Below, one piece after another: positions 38,205 to 51,001 of a stretch of 64,000 bases of DNA. Position 1 is the stretch's first letter. Each line of letters begins with the position of its first letter. This DNA is from Paraburkholderia bryophila (GTDB lineage Bacteria > Pseudomonadota > Gammaproteobacteria > Burkholderiales > Burkholderiaceae). The notes beneath the pieces were generated by a model. It saw only the letters and a program-made list of their open reading frames with translations. It ran no database searches and was not told where the DNA came from. The stretch spans positions 2,790,001 through 2,854,000 of the forward strand of contig NZ_JACCAS010000001.1 of the NCBI RefSeq assembly GCF_013409255.1, read 5' to 3'. The translations under genes and the position numbers were made by a program.

Positions 38205-38669
38205 ATGCTCTTCATCCTCTTCACGCTCGATAGCGAACGCTACGTGATCGACGCGACGCAGGTGGAGCGTTTGATGCCGCTCACGCCGCAGTCGCCGCCA
38301 AAAACGATCCCCGGCGCGCCGTCATGGGTCGCGGGTGTGCTGGAGCACGAGGGCGCGCCGCTGCCGCTGATCGATCTGCCGGCGCTCGCGCTCGGCCGTC
38401 CCGCCGCGCAGCTCATGTCGACGCGCGTGGTGCTGGTGCGCTATCCGTATGCGGGCACCGTGCGCCTGCTCGGTTTGCTGCTCGAAGGCGCAACCCGCAC
38501 CTTGCGTCTGGACGCCGACGCGTTTCACGACGCCGGCATCGACCTGCCTCACGCGCGCTATCTCGGCCCGGTCGCGAGCGAGGCCAGTGGTTTGGTGCAA
38601 TGGATTCGCGTCGAGCATCTGCTGCCCGACGACGTAAAGGCGCTGCTGTTTCCCGAGGCGCACGCATGA
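38205..38669 (+). CDS. wspB: WspB, CheW-like coupling protein
   Basis: The 154-residue CheW-domain protein (FTLDSERYVIDATQVERLMP, then GAPSWVAGVLEHEGAPLPLIDL) links receptor and kinase. It starts 61 bp after wspA and its stop overlaps the wspC start (ATGA). Confidence 0.9.
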   Translation: MLFILFTLDSERYVIDATQVERLMPLTPQSPPKTIPGAPSWVAGVLEHEGAPLPLIDLPALALGRPAAQLMSTRVVLVRYPYAGTVRLLGLLLEGATRTLRLDADAFHDAGIDLPHARYLGPVASEASGLVQWIRVEHLLPDDVKALLFPEAHA

Positions 38670-40144
38670 ACGCGCATCACGACAACGCGCCGCTTTACCG
38701 ACGCTTCGCCGAGTTGCTGCATCGGGCCATGGGACTCGACGCGGCGTCGCTCGGCCATAACGCGATCGAACGCGCGGTCGACCAGCGCGCCGCGGCCTGG
38801 TACGTGGACGGTCACGCCGACGCCACACTCGCCGACTACTGGAACGCGGCGCTCGCGTCGCCGGCGATCGTGCAGGCGCTGATCGAAACCGTGGTGGTGC
38901 CGGAGACCTGGTTCTATCGCGACGCCGACGCGTTCAAGGCGCTCGCGCGGCTCGCACACGAGCGTTTGGACGAACGCGTCACCGCACTGCCGCTGCGCAT
39001 TCTGAGCCTGCCGTGTTCAACCGGCGAAGAGCCGTACACGATCGCGATGAGCTTGCTCGACGCGGGCATCGACGCCGCGCAGTTGCGTATCGACGCGATG
39101 GATATCAGCGAACGCTCGCTCGCCGTCGCGCAAAGTGCGCACTATGGCCGCAATTCATTTCGCGGCAATGCGTTTCCGTTTCGCGACGCACACTTCGCGC
39201 GCACCGAAGACGGCTGGCGTCTCGCGCAGCGCATCGTCGATACGGTGCGATTCTCCCGCGCGAACCTGATGCAACTCGACGCAGCGGCGCTGGGCGTCTA
39301 CGACTTCGTGTTCTGCCGCAACGTGCTGATCTACTTCGATCGCGAAGCGCAGCAAACCGCGTTACACGCGCTCAATAACGTGCTCGCCGAAAACGGCACG
39401 CTGTTCGTCGGTCCGGCGGAAACCGGGCTGCTGATGCGTTACGGCATGCAGTCGGCGAAGATTCCGCTAGCGTTCGCCTTCCATCGCGCGGCGCCGGGCG
39501 AAACGCAGTTGAACAGTTGGCATACCGCGCCGCTCGCGACCGCCGCCGCACTCGCGATGACGCACGCGCCGGTGTCCACGCTCGCTCCCTTGCAGGTGTT
39601 CTCGGCGGAGCCGTTCGCGTGGCCCGATCCGGTTGCGCGCGCACCGATCAACGGTGCGGCACAGATCGCGCCGCTTAGCGGCATGACCGCTCGGTCCGCC
39701 ACGCCGCTCAACGATGCAACGCTGTCCGCGTCGTTTCATGCCGGATCGCCGCCAGCGCGACAATCGCCGATAACTTCATCGCCGACGCACAACGTGCTGC
39801 CGCCCGCCGTCGCCGCGCCGACCAACGCCGCCCGCGACAGTCTGGACGCCGCGCACGCGCTCGCCAATGCCGGCCGTCTCGCGGAAGCCGCGACCGCGAT
39901 CAACGTTTATCTGGAGCAACACGCGCCGCACGCCGACGCGTTTTATCTGCTCGGCGTCCTGGCCGACGCCAACGGCGAGACGAACCTCGCGCGCGGCCAC
40001 TATCGCAAAGCGCTCTATCTCGATCCGCAGCACACGGAAGCGCTGGCCCATCTGGCGACACTGCTCGAACTCGAAGGCGACCGCAACGGCGCGCGTCTGC
40101 TGATGCAACGCGCGTCGCGCACACAGGGAGCGCCACGTGGCTGA
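38666..40144 (+). CDS. wspC: WspC, CheR-type receptor methyltransferase with TPRs
   Basis: The 492-residue product has an N-terminal CheR domain (VVPETWFYRDADAFKAL, LSLPCSTGEEPYTIAM for S-adenosylmethionine, FCRNVLIYFDREAQ). An Ala/Pro/Thr-rich linker (about 285-385) leads to TPR repeats (ADAFYLLGVLADANGETN, KALYLDPQHTEALAHLA). It methylates WspA; the TPR part distinguishes WspC from plain CheR. The start ATG overlaps the wspB stop and the end overlaps wspD by 8 bp. Confidence 0.94.
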   Translation: MNAHHDNAPLYRRFAELLHRAMGLDAASLGHNAIERAVDQRAAAWYVDGHADATLADYWNAALASPAIVQALIETVVVPETWFYRDADAFKALARLAHERLDERVTALPLRILSLPCSTGEEPYTIAMSLLDAGIDAAQLRIDAMDISERSLAVAQSAHYGRNSFRGNAFPFRDAHFARTEDGWRLAQRIVDTVRFSRANLMQLDAAALGVYDFVFCRNVLIYFDREAQQTALHALNNVLAENGTLFVGPAETGLLMRYGMQSAKIPLAFAFHRAAPGETQLNSWHTAPLATAAALAMTHAPVSTLAPLQVFSAEPFAWPDPVARAPINGAAQIAPLSGMTARSATPLNDATLSASFHAGSPPARQSPITSSPTHNVLPPAVAAPTNAARDSLDAAHALANAGRLAEAATAINVYLEQHAPHADAFYLLGVLADANGETNLARGHYRKALYLDPQHTEALAHLATLLELEGDRNGARLLMQRASRTQGAPRG

Positions 40145-40859
40145 CACGCAGACGATCGGCTTCGACGATTGCTGGAACCGCATCGGCGTGCGCGGCGATT
40201 CGTCGTGCGAGCGTCTCGACGACTATGTGCGCTGCCTGAATTGCCCGGTGTTCGAAGCGGCCGCGGCCAGACTGCTGGACCGGGCGATTCCGCGCGTGGA
40301 TCTCGCGCTGCATGAAGCGCGGGTGCCGGCGCAGGCCCATCGAAAACACGAAGGACAAAACGCGAGCGAATCCTTCCTCGTCTTTCGTATCGGTGACGAA
40401 TGGCTGGCGCTGCCCACGCCGGTCTTCAAGCGCATCGTGCAGACGCGGCCGATTCATACGTTGCCGCATCGGCAACATCGCGCGGTGCTGGGCGTGGTGA
40501 ATGTGCAGGGCGAGCTGCTGGTGTGTTTGTCGCTCGCGCATCTGCTCGGTTTCGACGCCGGCGGCGCTGCACAAGACAAGCGCAACGACCGCAATGATCG
40601 CAACAGTCGCGACGACCGCGCGCGGCACGAGTTGCCGCGTCTGCTGGTGGTTTCGCGCGGCGAAGAACACGCGGTGTTGCCGGTCGACCAGGTGGACGGC
40701 GTGCACCGGATCGCGCTCGACAGTTTCTGCCCGCCGCCCGCCACGCTGTCGCAAGCGGCCGCCGCGCACACGCGCGCGGTCGCGCCGTGGCGCGGCATGA
40801 GCGTCGGTCTGCTCGACGCCGACGCGCTATTCGATACCTTGAACCGGAGTCTCGGATGA
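40137..40859 (+). CDS. wspD: WspD, CheW-like coupling protein
   Basis: The 240-residue second coupler starts at GTG 40137. A roughly 75-residue N-terminal extension includes ERLDDYVRCLNCPVFEAAA, and the CheW fold follows (FLVFRIGDEWLALPTPVFK, LGVVNVQGELLVCLSLAHLL). A low-complexity insert KRNDRNDRNSRDDR lies inside the CheW domain, presumably in a surface loop. It overlaps wspE by the ATGA junction at 40856. Confidence 0.9.
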   Translation: MADTQTIGFDDCWNRIGVRGDSSCERLDDYVRCLNCPVFEAAAARLLDRAIPRVDLALHEARVPAQAHRKHEGQNASESFLVFRIGDEWLALPTPVFKRIVQTRPIHTLPHRQHRAVLGVVNVQGELLVCLSLAHLLGFDAGGAAQDKRNDRNDRNSRDDRARHELPRLLVVSRGEEHAVLPVDQVDGVHRIALDSFCPPPATLSQAAAAHTRAVAPWRGMSVGLLDADALFDTLNRSLG

Positions 40860-43309
40860 CGGACGACCCGCGCCGCCCGTCGCTGATCGATCTTTTCCGC
40901 GAAGAAGCGCGGACTCAGGCACGCGTGCTGAACGACGGCCTGCTCGCGCTCGACCGTGCGCCGCGCGACGCCGCCGCGCTCGAAGCCTGCATGCGGGCCG
41001 CGCATTCGCTGAAGGGCGCGGCGCGGATTGTCGGCGTGCAGGTCGGTGTCGAACTCGCGCACGAGATGGAGGAGTGTTTCGTCGCCGCGCAGGAAGGACG
41101 CGCGTTGCTCGACGCGGCGTGGATCGACGAGTTGCTGCGCGGCGTGGACATCATCGCGCGCATCGGCAATGACGAGGATGAATCGGCACGCGATGCGGTC
41201 GGCACTTGCGTCGCGGCATTGCATGCGCGGATGGCGGGTGTGCCGCCGCATGGGGCAGCGACGACACCGTCACCCGTCGCCGCCGACACAACCCCAGCAT
41301 TCGACCCCGACGCTGCCTTCAATCTGCTAGCCGAAGCGCTGCGAGCTGAAGCGAAGTCGACTGCCTCCGCGCCTGCGCCTGCGAACGTCTCCGCATCCGC
41401 GAGCGCACCCGCATCTGCGGACGTCTCAGCCCCTGCGAACGCACCCGCAGACCCAACGGCCGCCCTGCTGCTGCCGCCAGCGCCCACCTCAACCATCGCC
41501 GGCAACGCCATCACCGCGCAGCACGCAACGCCCTCTGCGACCACCAACACCACCACTGAATCCGGCCGCATGCTGCGCGTACGCGCCGACAACCTCGACC
41601 GCCTGCTGTCGCTGTCCGGCGAATCGCTAGTCGAATCGCGCTGGCTGAAACCCTTCGCGCAATCGATGCTGCGCATCAAACGCGTCCATCGCGACGGCAC
41701 CCGCGCGCTCGATCAACTGCACGAAACACTCGCCGACCTCAAGCTCGACCCACGCGCCCAGGCCGCGCTCGAAGAAGTGCGCCGTCTCACCGCCGAATCA
41801 CAGCACCTGCTCGCCGAGCGTCTGGCCGATCTCGAAAGCTTCGACCGTCGCTCGACGCATTTGTCGCAACAGCTCTACGACGCCGCACTGCAATGCCGGA
41901 TGCGCCCGTTCGGCGACGGCACCGGCGGACTCGCGCGGATGGTGCGCGACGTCGCGCGTTCGCTTGGCAAAAAGGTGCGCTGGCAACTAGTCGGCGAATC
42001 GACCCAGGTGGACCGCGACATTCTCGATCTGCTCGAAGCGCCGCTCGGCCACATGCTGCGCAACGCGCTCGACCACGGCATCGAAGCGCCCGCCGTGCGC
42101 ATCGCGCGCGGCAAGGCGGAAGAAGGCACGCTCACGCTCGACGCACGCCACACCGCCGGCGCGCTGCTCATCACGGTCTCCGACGACGGCGCGGGCATCG
42201 ACCTCGACGCGTTGCGCGCGTCGATCGTGCGCAAGAAGCTGGCGAGCGACGAAACCGTCGCCCGTCTGTCCGAAAGCGAACTGCTCGAATTCCTGCTGCT
42301 GCCCGGCTTTTCGCTGCGCGATCAGGTGACCGATCTCTCCGGCCGCGGCGTCGGACTCGACGCGGTGCACGACGTGGTCAAACGCGTGCGCGGCACCGTG
42401 CGCATCACCCATGAACCCGGCCTCGGCACGCGCGTGCAACTGCAATTGCCGCTCACGCTGTCGGTGATCCGCAGCCTGCTGATCGAAGTCGCGGGCGAGC
42501 CGTACGCGGTGCCGCTCGCGCATGTGAACCGCACGCTGAACGTGAGCCGCGCGGACATCGAATTGCTCGAAGGCCATCAGCACATCGCCTTCGCCGGCCG
42601 GCGCATCGGCGTCGTCACCGCGCATCAGATTCTGGACACGGCCCCGCCCGCCGATCAAAGCGACGCCGTCAGCATGATCGTGATCGGCGACGGTCCGCAC
42701 ACGTACGGCGTGGTGGTCGACCGTTTTCTCGGTGAGCGGATGCTGGTGGTGCAGCCGCTCGACCCGCGTCTCGGCAAGGTCCGCAATATCACCGCCGGCG
42801 CGTTGATGGAAAACGGCGACCCGGTGCTGATCGCCGACGTCGACGACTGGCTGCGTTCGGTCGAACGGCTCGTCGCGGGCGGCGATCTGAAGCACACGCA
42901 ACACGGCGTCACGCAAGTCGCGCAGCGCACCACGCGCCGCGTGCTGGTGGTCGACGACTCGCTCACCGTGCGCGAACTCGAACGCAAGCTGCTGGCCACG
43001 CGCGGCTACGACGTGACGATCGCCGTCGACGGCATGGACGGCTGGAACGCCGTGCGCGGCGAGCGCTTCGACCTCGTCATTACCGACATCGACATGCCGC
43101 GCATGGACGGCATCGAGCTGGTCACGCTGATCAAGCGCGATCCGCAGTTGCAGTCGCTACCGGTGATGATCGTTTCATATAAAGATCGCGAAGAAGACCG
43201 TCGCGCCGGCCTGAACGCCGGCGCCGACTACTATCTGGCGAAAGGCAGTTTTCACGACGAAGCACTACTCGATGCGGTGCGTGATCTGATTGGCGAAGCT
43301 TACGGCTAA
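40856..43309 (+). CDS. wspE: WspE, hybrid CheA-type histidine kinase
   Basis: The 817-residue kinase has an N-terminal HPt domain with phosphorylatable His50 (AAHSLKGAARIVG). An Ala/Pro/Ser linker with PASADVSAPANAP-like repeats (about 150-230) comes next, then a dimerisation helix pair, the HATPase with HMLRNALDHGIEAP, SDDGAGID and GRGVGLDAVHD, and a CheW domain. The C-terminal receiver has Asp744 (VITDIDMPRMDG). It phosphorylates WspR and WspF. It lies 17 bp before wspF. Confidence 0.95.
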   Translation: MTDDPRRPSLIDLFREEARTQARVLNDGLLALDRAPRDAAALEACMRAAHSLKGAARIVGVQVGVELAHEMEECFVAAQEGRALLDAAWIDELLRGVDIIARIGNDEDESARDAVGTCVAALHARMAGVPPHGAATTPSPVAADTTPAFDPDAAFNLLAEALRAEAKSTASAPAPANVSASASAPASADVSAPANAPADPTAALLLPPAPTSTIAGNAITAQHATPSATTNTTTESGRMLRVRADNLDRLLSLSGESLVESRWLKPFAQSMLRIKRVHRDGTRALDQLHETLADLKLDPRAQAALEEVRRLTAESQHLLAERLADLESFDRRSTHLSQQLYDAALQCRMRPFGDGTGGLARMVRDVARSLGKKVRWQLVGESTQVDRDILDLLEAPLGHMLRNALDHGIEAPAVRIARGKAEEGTLTLDARHTAGALLITVSDDGAGIDLDALRASIVRKKLASDETVARLSESELLEFLLLPGFSLRDQVTDLSGRGVGLDAVHDVVKRVRGTVRITHEPGLGTRVQLQLPLTLSVIRSLLIEVAGEPYAVPLAHVNRTLNVSRADIELLEGHQHIAFAGRRIGVVTAHQILDTAPPADQSDAVSMIVIGDGPHTYGVVVDRFLGERMLVVQPLDPRLGKVRNITAGALMENGDPVLIADVDDWLRSVERLVAGGDLKHTQHGVTQVAQRTTRRVLVVDDSLTVRELERKLLATRGYDVTIAVDGMDGWNAVRGERFDLVITDIDMPRMDGIELVTLIKRDPQLQSLPVMIVSYKDREEDRRAGLNAGADYYLAKGSFHDEALLDAVRDLIGEAYG

Positions 43310-43326
43310 GCCCGGGGGTAAAACAG

Positions 43327-44340
43327 ATGAAAATCGGAATCGTCAACGACATGCCGCTCGCTATCGAGGCGCTGCGCCGCGCGCTCGCGGCGCGCCACGA
43401 TTACGACGTGCTATGGGTCGCGCAAGACGGCCAGCAGGCGGTCGATTTCTGCACCGCGCAGCGGCCCGACATCGTGCTGATGGACCTGGTGATGCCGAAC
43501 GTCGACGGCATCGAGGCCACGCGCCGCATCATGGCGCGCGCGCCGTGCGCGATCCTGATCGTGACCGTCGACGTCGGCGCGAACGCGTGGCGCGTCTATG
43601 AAGCGATGGGCGCGGGCGCGCTCGACGCCGTCGATACGCCGTCGCTGAGCGGGCCCGACGCGCACAAAAGCATCGCCACACTGATTGCGAAAATCGACCG
43701 CATCGGCGCGCTGGTCAAGGAACGCATCGCACCCGGCGCGGCCACTGCCAGCGCGCCCGTCAGCGCGACGAACCGCGATACGCCGCTGGTGGCGATCGGC
43801 GCTTCAGCGGGCGGTCCTGCCGCGCTCGCCACGCTGCTCGCCGGTCTGCCGAAAGACTTCGCGGCGGCGACCGTGATCGTGCAGCACGTGGACGCGGCGT
43901 TCGCCGCCGGCATGGCCGACTGGCTGAACCAGCAATCGGCGTTGCCGGTGCGGATCGCCCGGGAAGGCGACCGGCCGCAAGCGGGCATCGTGCTGCTCGC
44001 TGCCACCGACGATCATCTGCATCTCAAGTCGCCGAACGTGCTCGGCTACACGCGGGTGCCGGAAGAAACGCCGTACCGCCCATCCGTCGACGTGTTTTTC
44101 CACAGCGTGGTGGCACGCTGGCCGGCGCGCGCGGTCGGCGTGCTGCTGACCGGCATGGGGCGCGACGGCGCGATCGGCCTCAAGGCGATGCGCACCAAGG
44201 GCTATCAGACCATCGCGCAAGACGAGGCGACGTGCGCCGTGTACGGCATGCCGAAAGCGGCGGCCGCGCTCGACGCCGCCGTCAGGATTCTGCCTTTACC
44301 GAGGATTGCTACAGCACTCGCGGCTGCGATCAGCGCGTGA
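43327..44340 (+). CDS. wspF: WspF, CheB-type methylesterase
   Basis: The 337-residue protein has a receiver domain with Asp53 (DIVLMDLVMPNVDG) and a methylesterase domain with nucleophile Ser160 (GASAGGPAAL) and LLTGMGRDGA. It demethylates WspA and resets the system; in pseudomonads its loss locks WspR on. It lies between wspE and wspR. Confidence 0.95.
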   Translation: MKIGIVNDMPLAIEALRRALAARHDYDVLWVAQDGQQAVDFCTAQRPDIVLMDLVMPNVDGIEATRRIMARAPCAILIVTVDVGANAWRVYEAMGAGALDAVDTPSLSGPDAHKSIATLIAKIDRIGALVKERIAPGAATASAPVSATNRDTPLVAIGASAGGPAALATLLAGLPKDFAAATVIVQHVDAAFAAGMADWLNQQSALPVRIAREGDRPQAGIVLLAATDDHLHLKSPNVLGYTRVPEETPYRPSVDVFFHSVVARWPARAVGVLLTGMGRDGAIGLKAMRTKGYQTIAQDEATCAVYGMPKAAAALDAAVRILPLPRIATALAAAISA

Positions 44341-44412
44341 TTGGCGCACACTGTTCGCGCGAGCGCATCTGAGCACGTTTCGATTCACTGACATTCATTC
44401 TGGCTGAACATC

Positions 44413-45531
44413 ATGGACACTCCCAAACCGCATCGGAACGCCGCCGCGCAGGACCTCGCAGAAGACGACGCGAACGCGCAGGCGCAAGCGTTGGAAGCGG
44501 AGGACGCCCCCAATCTCGCCGTCGACGACGCGTTGGCCCGTATCCTCGGCAATCCGCCCGCGGCCGAATGCCCGATCATGGTGTTGCTGGTCGACGACCA
44601 GGCGATCATCGCCGAAGCGATCCGGCTGGCGCTGGCCGGCGAGTCAAGCGTGGATTTCCATTACTGCGCGTCGCCCGAAGAGGCGGTGCGCTGCGCCGAC
44701 GAAACGCGCGCCACCGTGATCCTGCAAGACCTCGTGATGCCAGGCACCGACGGCCTCACGCTGGTGCGTCAATACCGGCAGAATCCGGCCACGCGCGACA
44801 TTCCGATCATCGTGCTGTCGACCAAGGAAGAGCCGCTGGTGAAAAGCGCGGCGTTCGCCGCCGGCGCCAACGACTATCTGGTGAAGCTGCCGGACCGCAT
44901 CGAGTTGATCGCGCGGATTCGTTATCACTCGCGCTCGTATCTGAACCTGCTGCAACGCGACGAGGCATATCAGGCGCTGCGCCAGTCGCAACAGCAGTTG
45001 CTCGCGACCAATCTGGAGTTGCAGCGGCTCACGCATTCGGACGGTTTGACGGGGCTGTCGAATCGCCGTTACCTCGATCAGTATCTGGCTGCCGAATGGC
45101 GCCGCGCCATGCGCGACAAGACCGGCCTCGGCTTTCTGATGATCGATGTGGATAACTTCAAGGCCTACAACGACACGTACGGCCACGTGGCCGGCGACGA
45201 AGTGCTGAAGCGCGTCGCGCAAACCGTCGAAGCCTGCCTGGGACGCTCGCCCGATCTCGCCGCGCGCTTCGGCGGCGAAGAGTTCGCGGTGGTGCTGCCG
45301 GGCACGTCGTCGGGCGGCTTGCGGCTGCTTGCCGAGAAGATCCGCATCGCGATCGAAGGGCTCGCGATTCCGCATGCGGGCTCCACGAGCGGCGTGGTGA
45401 CGATCAGCATCGGCGCGGCGATGCTGGTGCCGTCGGTGGCTGAGCCGGTGACCAAGCTGATCGAAGCCGCCGACGTCGGCCTGTATCGCGCCAAGCGCGA
45501 TGGGAAAAATCAGGTGGCGGTGAGCGACTGA
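44413..45531 (+). CDS. wspR: WspR, response regulator diguanylate cyclase
   Basis: The 372-residue protein has an N-terminal extension of about 50 acidic/Ala-rich residues, then a receiver domain (VDDQAIIAEAIRLAL, Asp106 in LQDLVMPGTDG), a coiled linker and a GGDEF domain. The active site is GGEEF at 287-291 and the product-inhibition RxxD motif is RSPD five residues before it, so both synthesis and feedback control appear intact. It makes cyclic di-GMP on phosphorylation. Its stop is 4 bp from the end of the convergent dehydrogenase gene, with no space for a terminator between them. Confidence 0.95.
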   Translation: MDTPKPHRNAAAQDLAEDDANAQAQALEAEDAPNLAVDDALARILGNPPAAECPIMVLLVDDQAIIAEAIRLALAGESSVDFHYCASPEEAVRCADETRATVILQDLVMPGTDGLTLVRQYRQNPATRDIPIIVLSTKEEPLVKSAAFAAGANDYLVKLPDRIELIARIRYHSRSYLNLLQRDEAYQALRQSQQQLLATNLELQRLTHSDGLTGLSNRRYLDQYLAAEWRRAMRDKTGLGFLMIDVDNFKAYNDTYGHVAGDEVLKRVAQTVEACLGRSPDLAARFGGEEFAVVLPGTSSGGLRLLAEKIRIAIEGLAIPHAGSTSGVVTISIGAAMLVPSVAEPVTKLIEAADVGLYRAKRDGKNQVAVSD

Positions 45532-45535
45532 TCGT

Positions 45536-48295
<2,760 letters not shown>

Positions 48296-48448
48296 GGCAC
48301 CACTCCCGCAATCGACGCGTTCGGCTCAAGATCGAGTGAGTCAATGGTAACCATGAGGTCGCAAAATGAGCGTCTGAATTGCTTGTGATCGTCGGCTGCG
48401 ATAGGCTATTTATTCCGAAATTCGCCGCCCTCACGGAATATTTCATCT

Positions 48449-48976
48449 ATGACGACGCCACCCCGCCGGCTCGACCGCATCGACATCGGCATCCTTAGCC
48501 AGTTGCAGCAGAACGCGCGCATCACCAATGCGGATCTGGCGCGCTCGGTGAATCTGTCGCCTACGCCGTGCTTCAACCGCGTGCGCGCGCTGGAAAAGCT
48601 GGGCCTGTTCAAGCAGCAGGTCACGCTGCTCAATCCGGAACCGCTCGGGCTGCGCATCAACGTGTTTATTCAGGTGAGTCTGGAAAAGCAGGTGGAAGAC
48701 GCGCTGCAGCGTTTCGAGCAGGCGATTTCGGCGCGCCCCGAGGTGATGGAGTGCTATCTGATGACGGGCGACGCCGATTATCTGTTGCGCGTCGTAATGC
48801 CGGATATGCAGACGCTCGAGCGCTTCATCGTCGATCATCTGACGAAGATTCCGGGTATTTCCAATATCCGTTCGAGTTTTGCGCTCAAGCAGGTGCGCTA
48901 TAAGACGGCGCTGCCATTGCCGTCGTCGGGATTGACGCTGGTCGATCCCGACGACGTGGCGACGGATTGGCGCTAG
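48449..48976 (+). CDS. Lrp/AsnC-family transcriptional regulator
   Basis: The 175-residue protein has an N-terminal helix-turn-helix ([36 protein letters not shown]) and an AsnC ligand-binding domain ([18 protein letters not shown]). It ends with a tail longer than usual. Divergent from the E1 gene, it most likely regulates that gene in response to an amino acid. Confidence 0.93.
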   Translation: MTTPPRRLDRIDIGILSQLQQNARITNADLARSVNLSPTPCFNRVRALEKLGLFKQQVTLLNPEPLGLRINVFIQVSLEKQVEDALQRFEQAISARPEVMECYLMTGDADYLLRVVMPDMQTLERFIVDHLTKIPGISNIRSSFALKQVRYKTALPLPSSGLTLVDPDDVATDWR

Positions 48977-48999
48977 AGCGCCGCGCCGTAAAGCCTTCT

Positions 49000-49812
49000 T
49001 CAAGCCGCCTTGGCGCTCGCGTAACGCGCGGCCGGCAGCTTGTGCGACAGGTTCGGCTGCAAATGCTGACGCGCGGTGTTGAAACGCTCCCAATCGGCCG
49101 CGTCCGGCAACGACGGGATCGTCACCAGTTCGCCCTGGTCCAGACCGGCGAGCGCCGCGTCCACCATGTCTTCGGCGGTCATGACGATCTGCGCGGGCAA
49201 ATGCTCGACCGAGAGTCCGGCACGGTCCCAGAACGCCGTGCTGGTCGCGCCCGGCAACACCGCCTGCAACTGCACGCCCTTGTCGCCCACTTCGTGCTGC
49301 AGCGACTGCGTCAGATTCAGCACATAGGCCTTGGTGCCGCTATACGTGCCGTTCAACATCTCCGGCGACAACGCCACGACCGACGACACATTGATCAGAA
49401 TCCCTTTGCCACGCGCGACGAAACCCGGCACGGCTGCCGCCGTCAGGCGCGTGAGCGCGGTCACGTTCAGCTCGATCATCTGTTCGAGCGCGTCGACGTC
49501 GGAATCGATCAGCGACGCCGTCGCGCCGACGCCCGCGTTGTTGACCAGCATCGTGATGTTTTGGTCCACACGCAGCCGGTCTTCGATGCGGCGCGTATCG
49601 GCTTTGACGGTCAGATCCGCGCCGATGGTCTCGACGCTGCGACCGGTGGCCTGCTTCAAACGGTCGGCCAGGCCGTTCAGCCGGGCGACATCCCGTGCGA
49701 CGAGGATCAGGTCGTAACCGCGCCGCGCGAGGCGGTCCGCATACACCGCGCCGATGCCCGACGATGCACCCGTTACCAATGCCGTTCCCTTGTTGTTTGC
49801 TTGCGTTGCCAT
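49000..49812 (-). CDS. short-chain dehydrogenase/reductase
   Basis: The 270-residue SDR has the cofactor motif TGASSGIG near its N-terminus, NNAG, a catalytic Ser in NVSSVVAL and YSGTKAY with Tyr and Lys. The substrate cannot be told. It ends near the lrp gene (convergent) and starts 182 bp from a divergent GlxA-type regulator, which probably controls it. Confidence 0.92.
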   Translation of the reverse strand: MATQANNKGTALVTGASSGIGAVYADRLARRGYDLILVARDVARLNGLADRLKQATGRSVETIGADLTVKADTRRIEDRLRVDQNITMLVNNAGVGATASLIDSDVDALEQMIELNVTALTRLTAAAVPGFVARGKGILINVSSVVALSPEMLNGTYSGTKAYVLNLTQSLQHEVGDKGVQLQAVLPGATSTAFWDRAGLSVEHLPAQIVMTAEDMVDAALAGLDQGELVTIPSLPDAADWERFNTARQHLQPNLSHKLPAARYASAKAA

Positions 49813-49994
49813 TTGAAGTGCTCCTTGCGGGCGTGGCGCGTTGCGCCTGTGCCCTGTCAGATATCAGATGAATGGAAAAACCGGAAACCGCCGCTGCCGT
49901 GCCGTTTCACCGCGCACTGCAGGTTGACGAGGCAAGTCTAGACGCGTAGTCTTGCGTCTCAAATGTCATAATTACCTCGTTTTAGGACATCGCG

Positions 49995-50930
49995 ATGAGA
50001 CACGTCGGCGTGGTGGTTTTTCCGGGCTTCCAGATCCTCGATATGGTCGCGATCTCGGTGTTCGAACTCGCCAACCTGGTGGCCGGGCAGCCCGAATATC
50101 AGGTCGAGGTGATTTCCGAACACGGCGGCACGGTGCGCAGCTCGTCCGGCATCGAGGTCGTCTCGCGGCCATTCGGCGATCCCGCCTACGACACCGTGGT
50201 CGTGACCGGCGCCATGGAAATCGCGCCGTCGTCGCCCGGCATGCTGGCGTTTCTGAACGACGCGCTCGCCGCGTCGCGTCGCACCACCAGCATCTGCACC
50301 GGCGCCTTCGTGCTGGCGGAGGCCGGTATTCTCGACGGCCGCCACGCCACCACCCACTGGGCCTATTCGGGCGAGCTGCAACGGCGCTTTCCCGGCGCGC
50401 GGGTCGACGACGACCGCATTTTTATCGTCGACGGTACCGTGTGGACGTCCGCCGGCATGACGGCGTGCATTGACCTCTGTCTGGCGCTGGTTGAAAACGA
50501 TCTCGGCACGGCGGTGTCGCGCGCGATCGCCAAGAAGCTCGTGGTGTATCACCGGCGCACCGGCGGCCAGTCGCAGTTTTCCGCCATGCTCGATCTCGAG
50601 CCGAAATCCGATCGCATCCAGAGCGCGCTGTCGTATGCCAAGAACCATCTGCGCGAGCCGTTGACGGTCGAACAACTCGCCGACGTCGCGCATTTGAGCC
50701 CGCGGCAGTTCAGCCGCGCGTTTCGCGACGAAACCCGCCAATCACCCGCCAAAGCGATTGAAGCGTTGCGCGTGGAGGCCGCGCGCGCCATGCTGGAGGC
50801 AGGCCGTCATTCAATGGAAGCCGTCGCCATCGACACCGGTTTCGTCGACACCGAACGAATGCGGCGCGCCTTTCTGCGGGCGTATGGCCAACCACCGCAG
50901 GCAATCAAGCGCGCGGCCCGCGCGCTGTAA
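49995..50930 (+). CDS. GlxA-family AraC-type transcriptional regulator
   Basis: The 311-residue protein has an N-terminal DJ-1/PfpI-like domain (HVGVVVFPGFQILDM, nucleophile-like Cys in SICTGAFVLAEAG) and a C-terminal AraC helix-turn-helix (VEQLADVAHLSPRQFSRAF, VDTERMRRAFLRAYGQPPQ). The DJ-1-like part senses a ligand rather than catalysing. It is divergent from the SDR gene. Confidence 0.93.
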   Translation: MRHVGVVVFPGFQILDMVAISVFELANLVAGQPEYQVEVISEHGGTVRSSSGIEVVSRPFGDPAYDTVVVTGAMEIAPSSPGMLAFLNDALAASRRTTSICTGAFVLAEAGILDGRHATTHWAYSGELQRRFPGARVDDDRIFIVDGTVWTSAGMTACIDLCLALVENDLGTAVSRAIAKKLVVYHRRTGGQSQFSAMLDLEPKSDRIQSALSYAKNHLREPLTVEQLADVAHLSPRQFSRAFRDETRQSPAKAIEALRVEAARAMLEAGRHSMEAVAIDTGFVDTERMRRAFLRAYGQPPQAIKRAARAL

Positions 50931-51001
50931 CAGTCGAGGCGGACAATAGAGGCAATGCGGCATCCCTCGAACTGTCCCTGCAACCCAGGAAAGGAAGCGT
51001 G

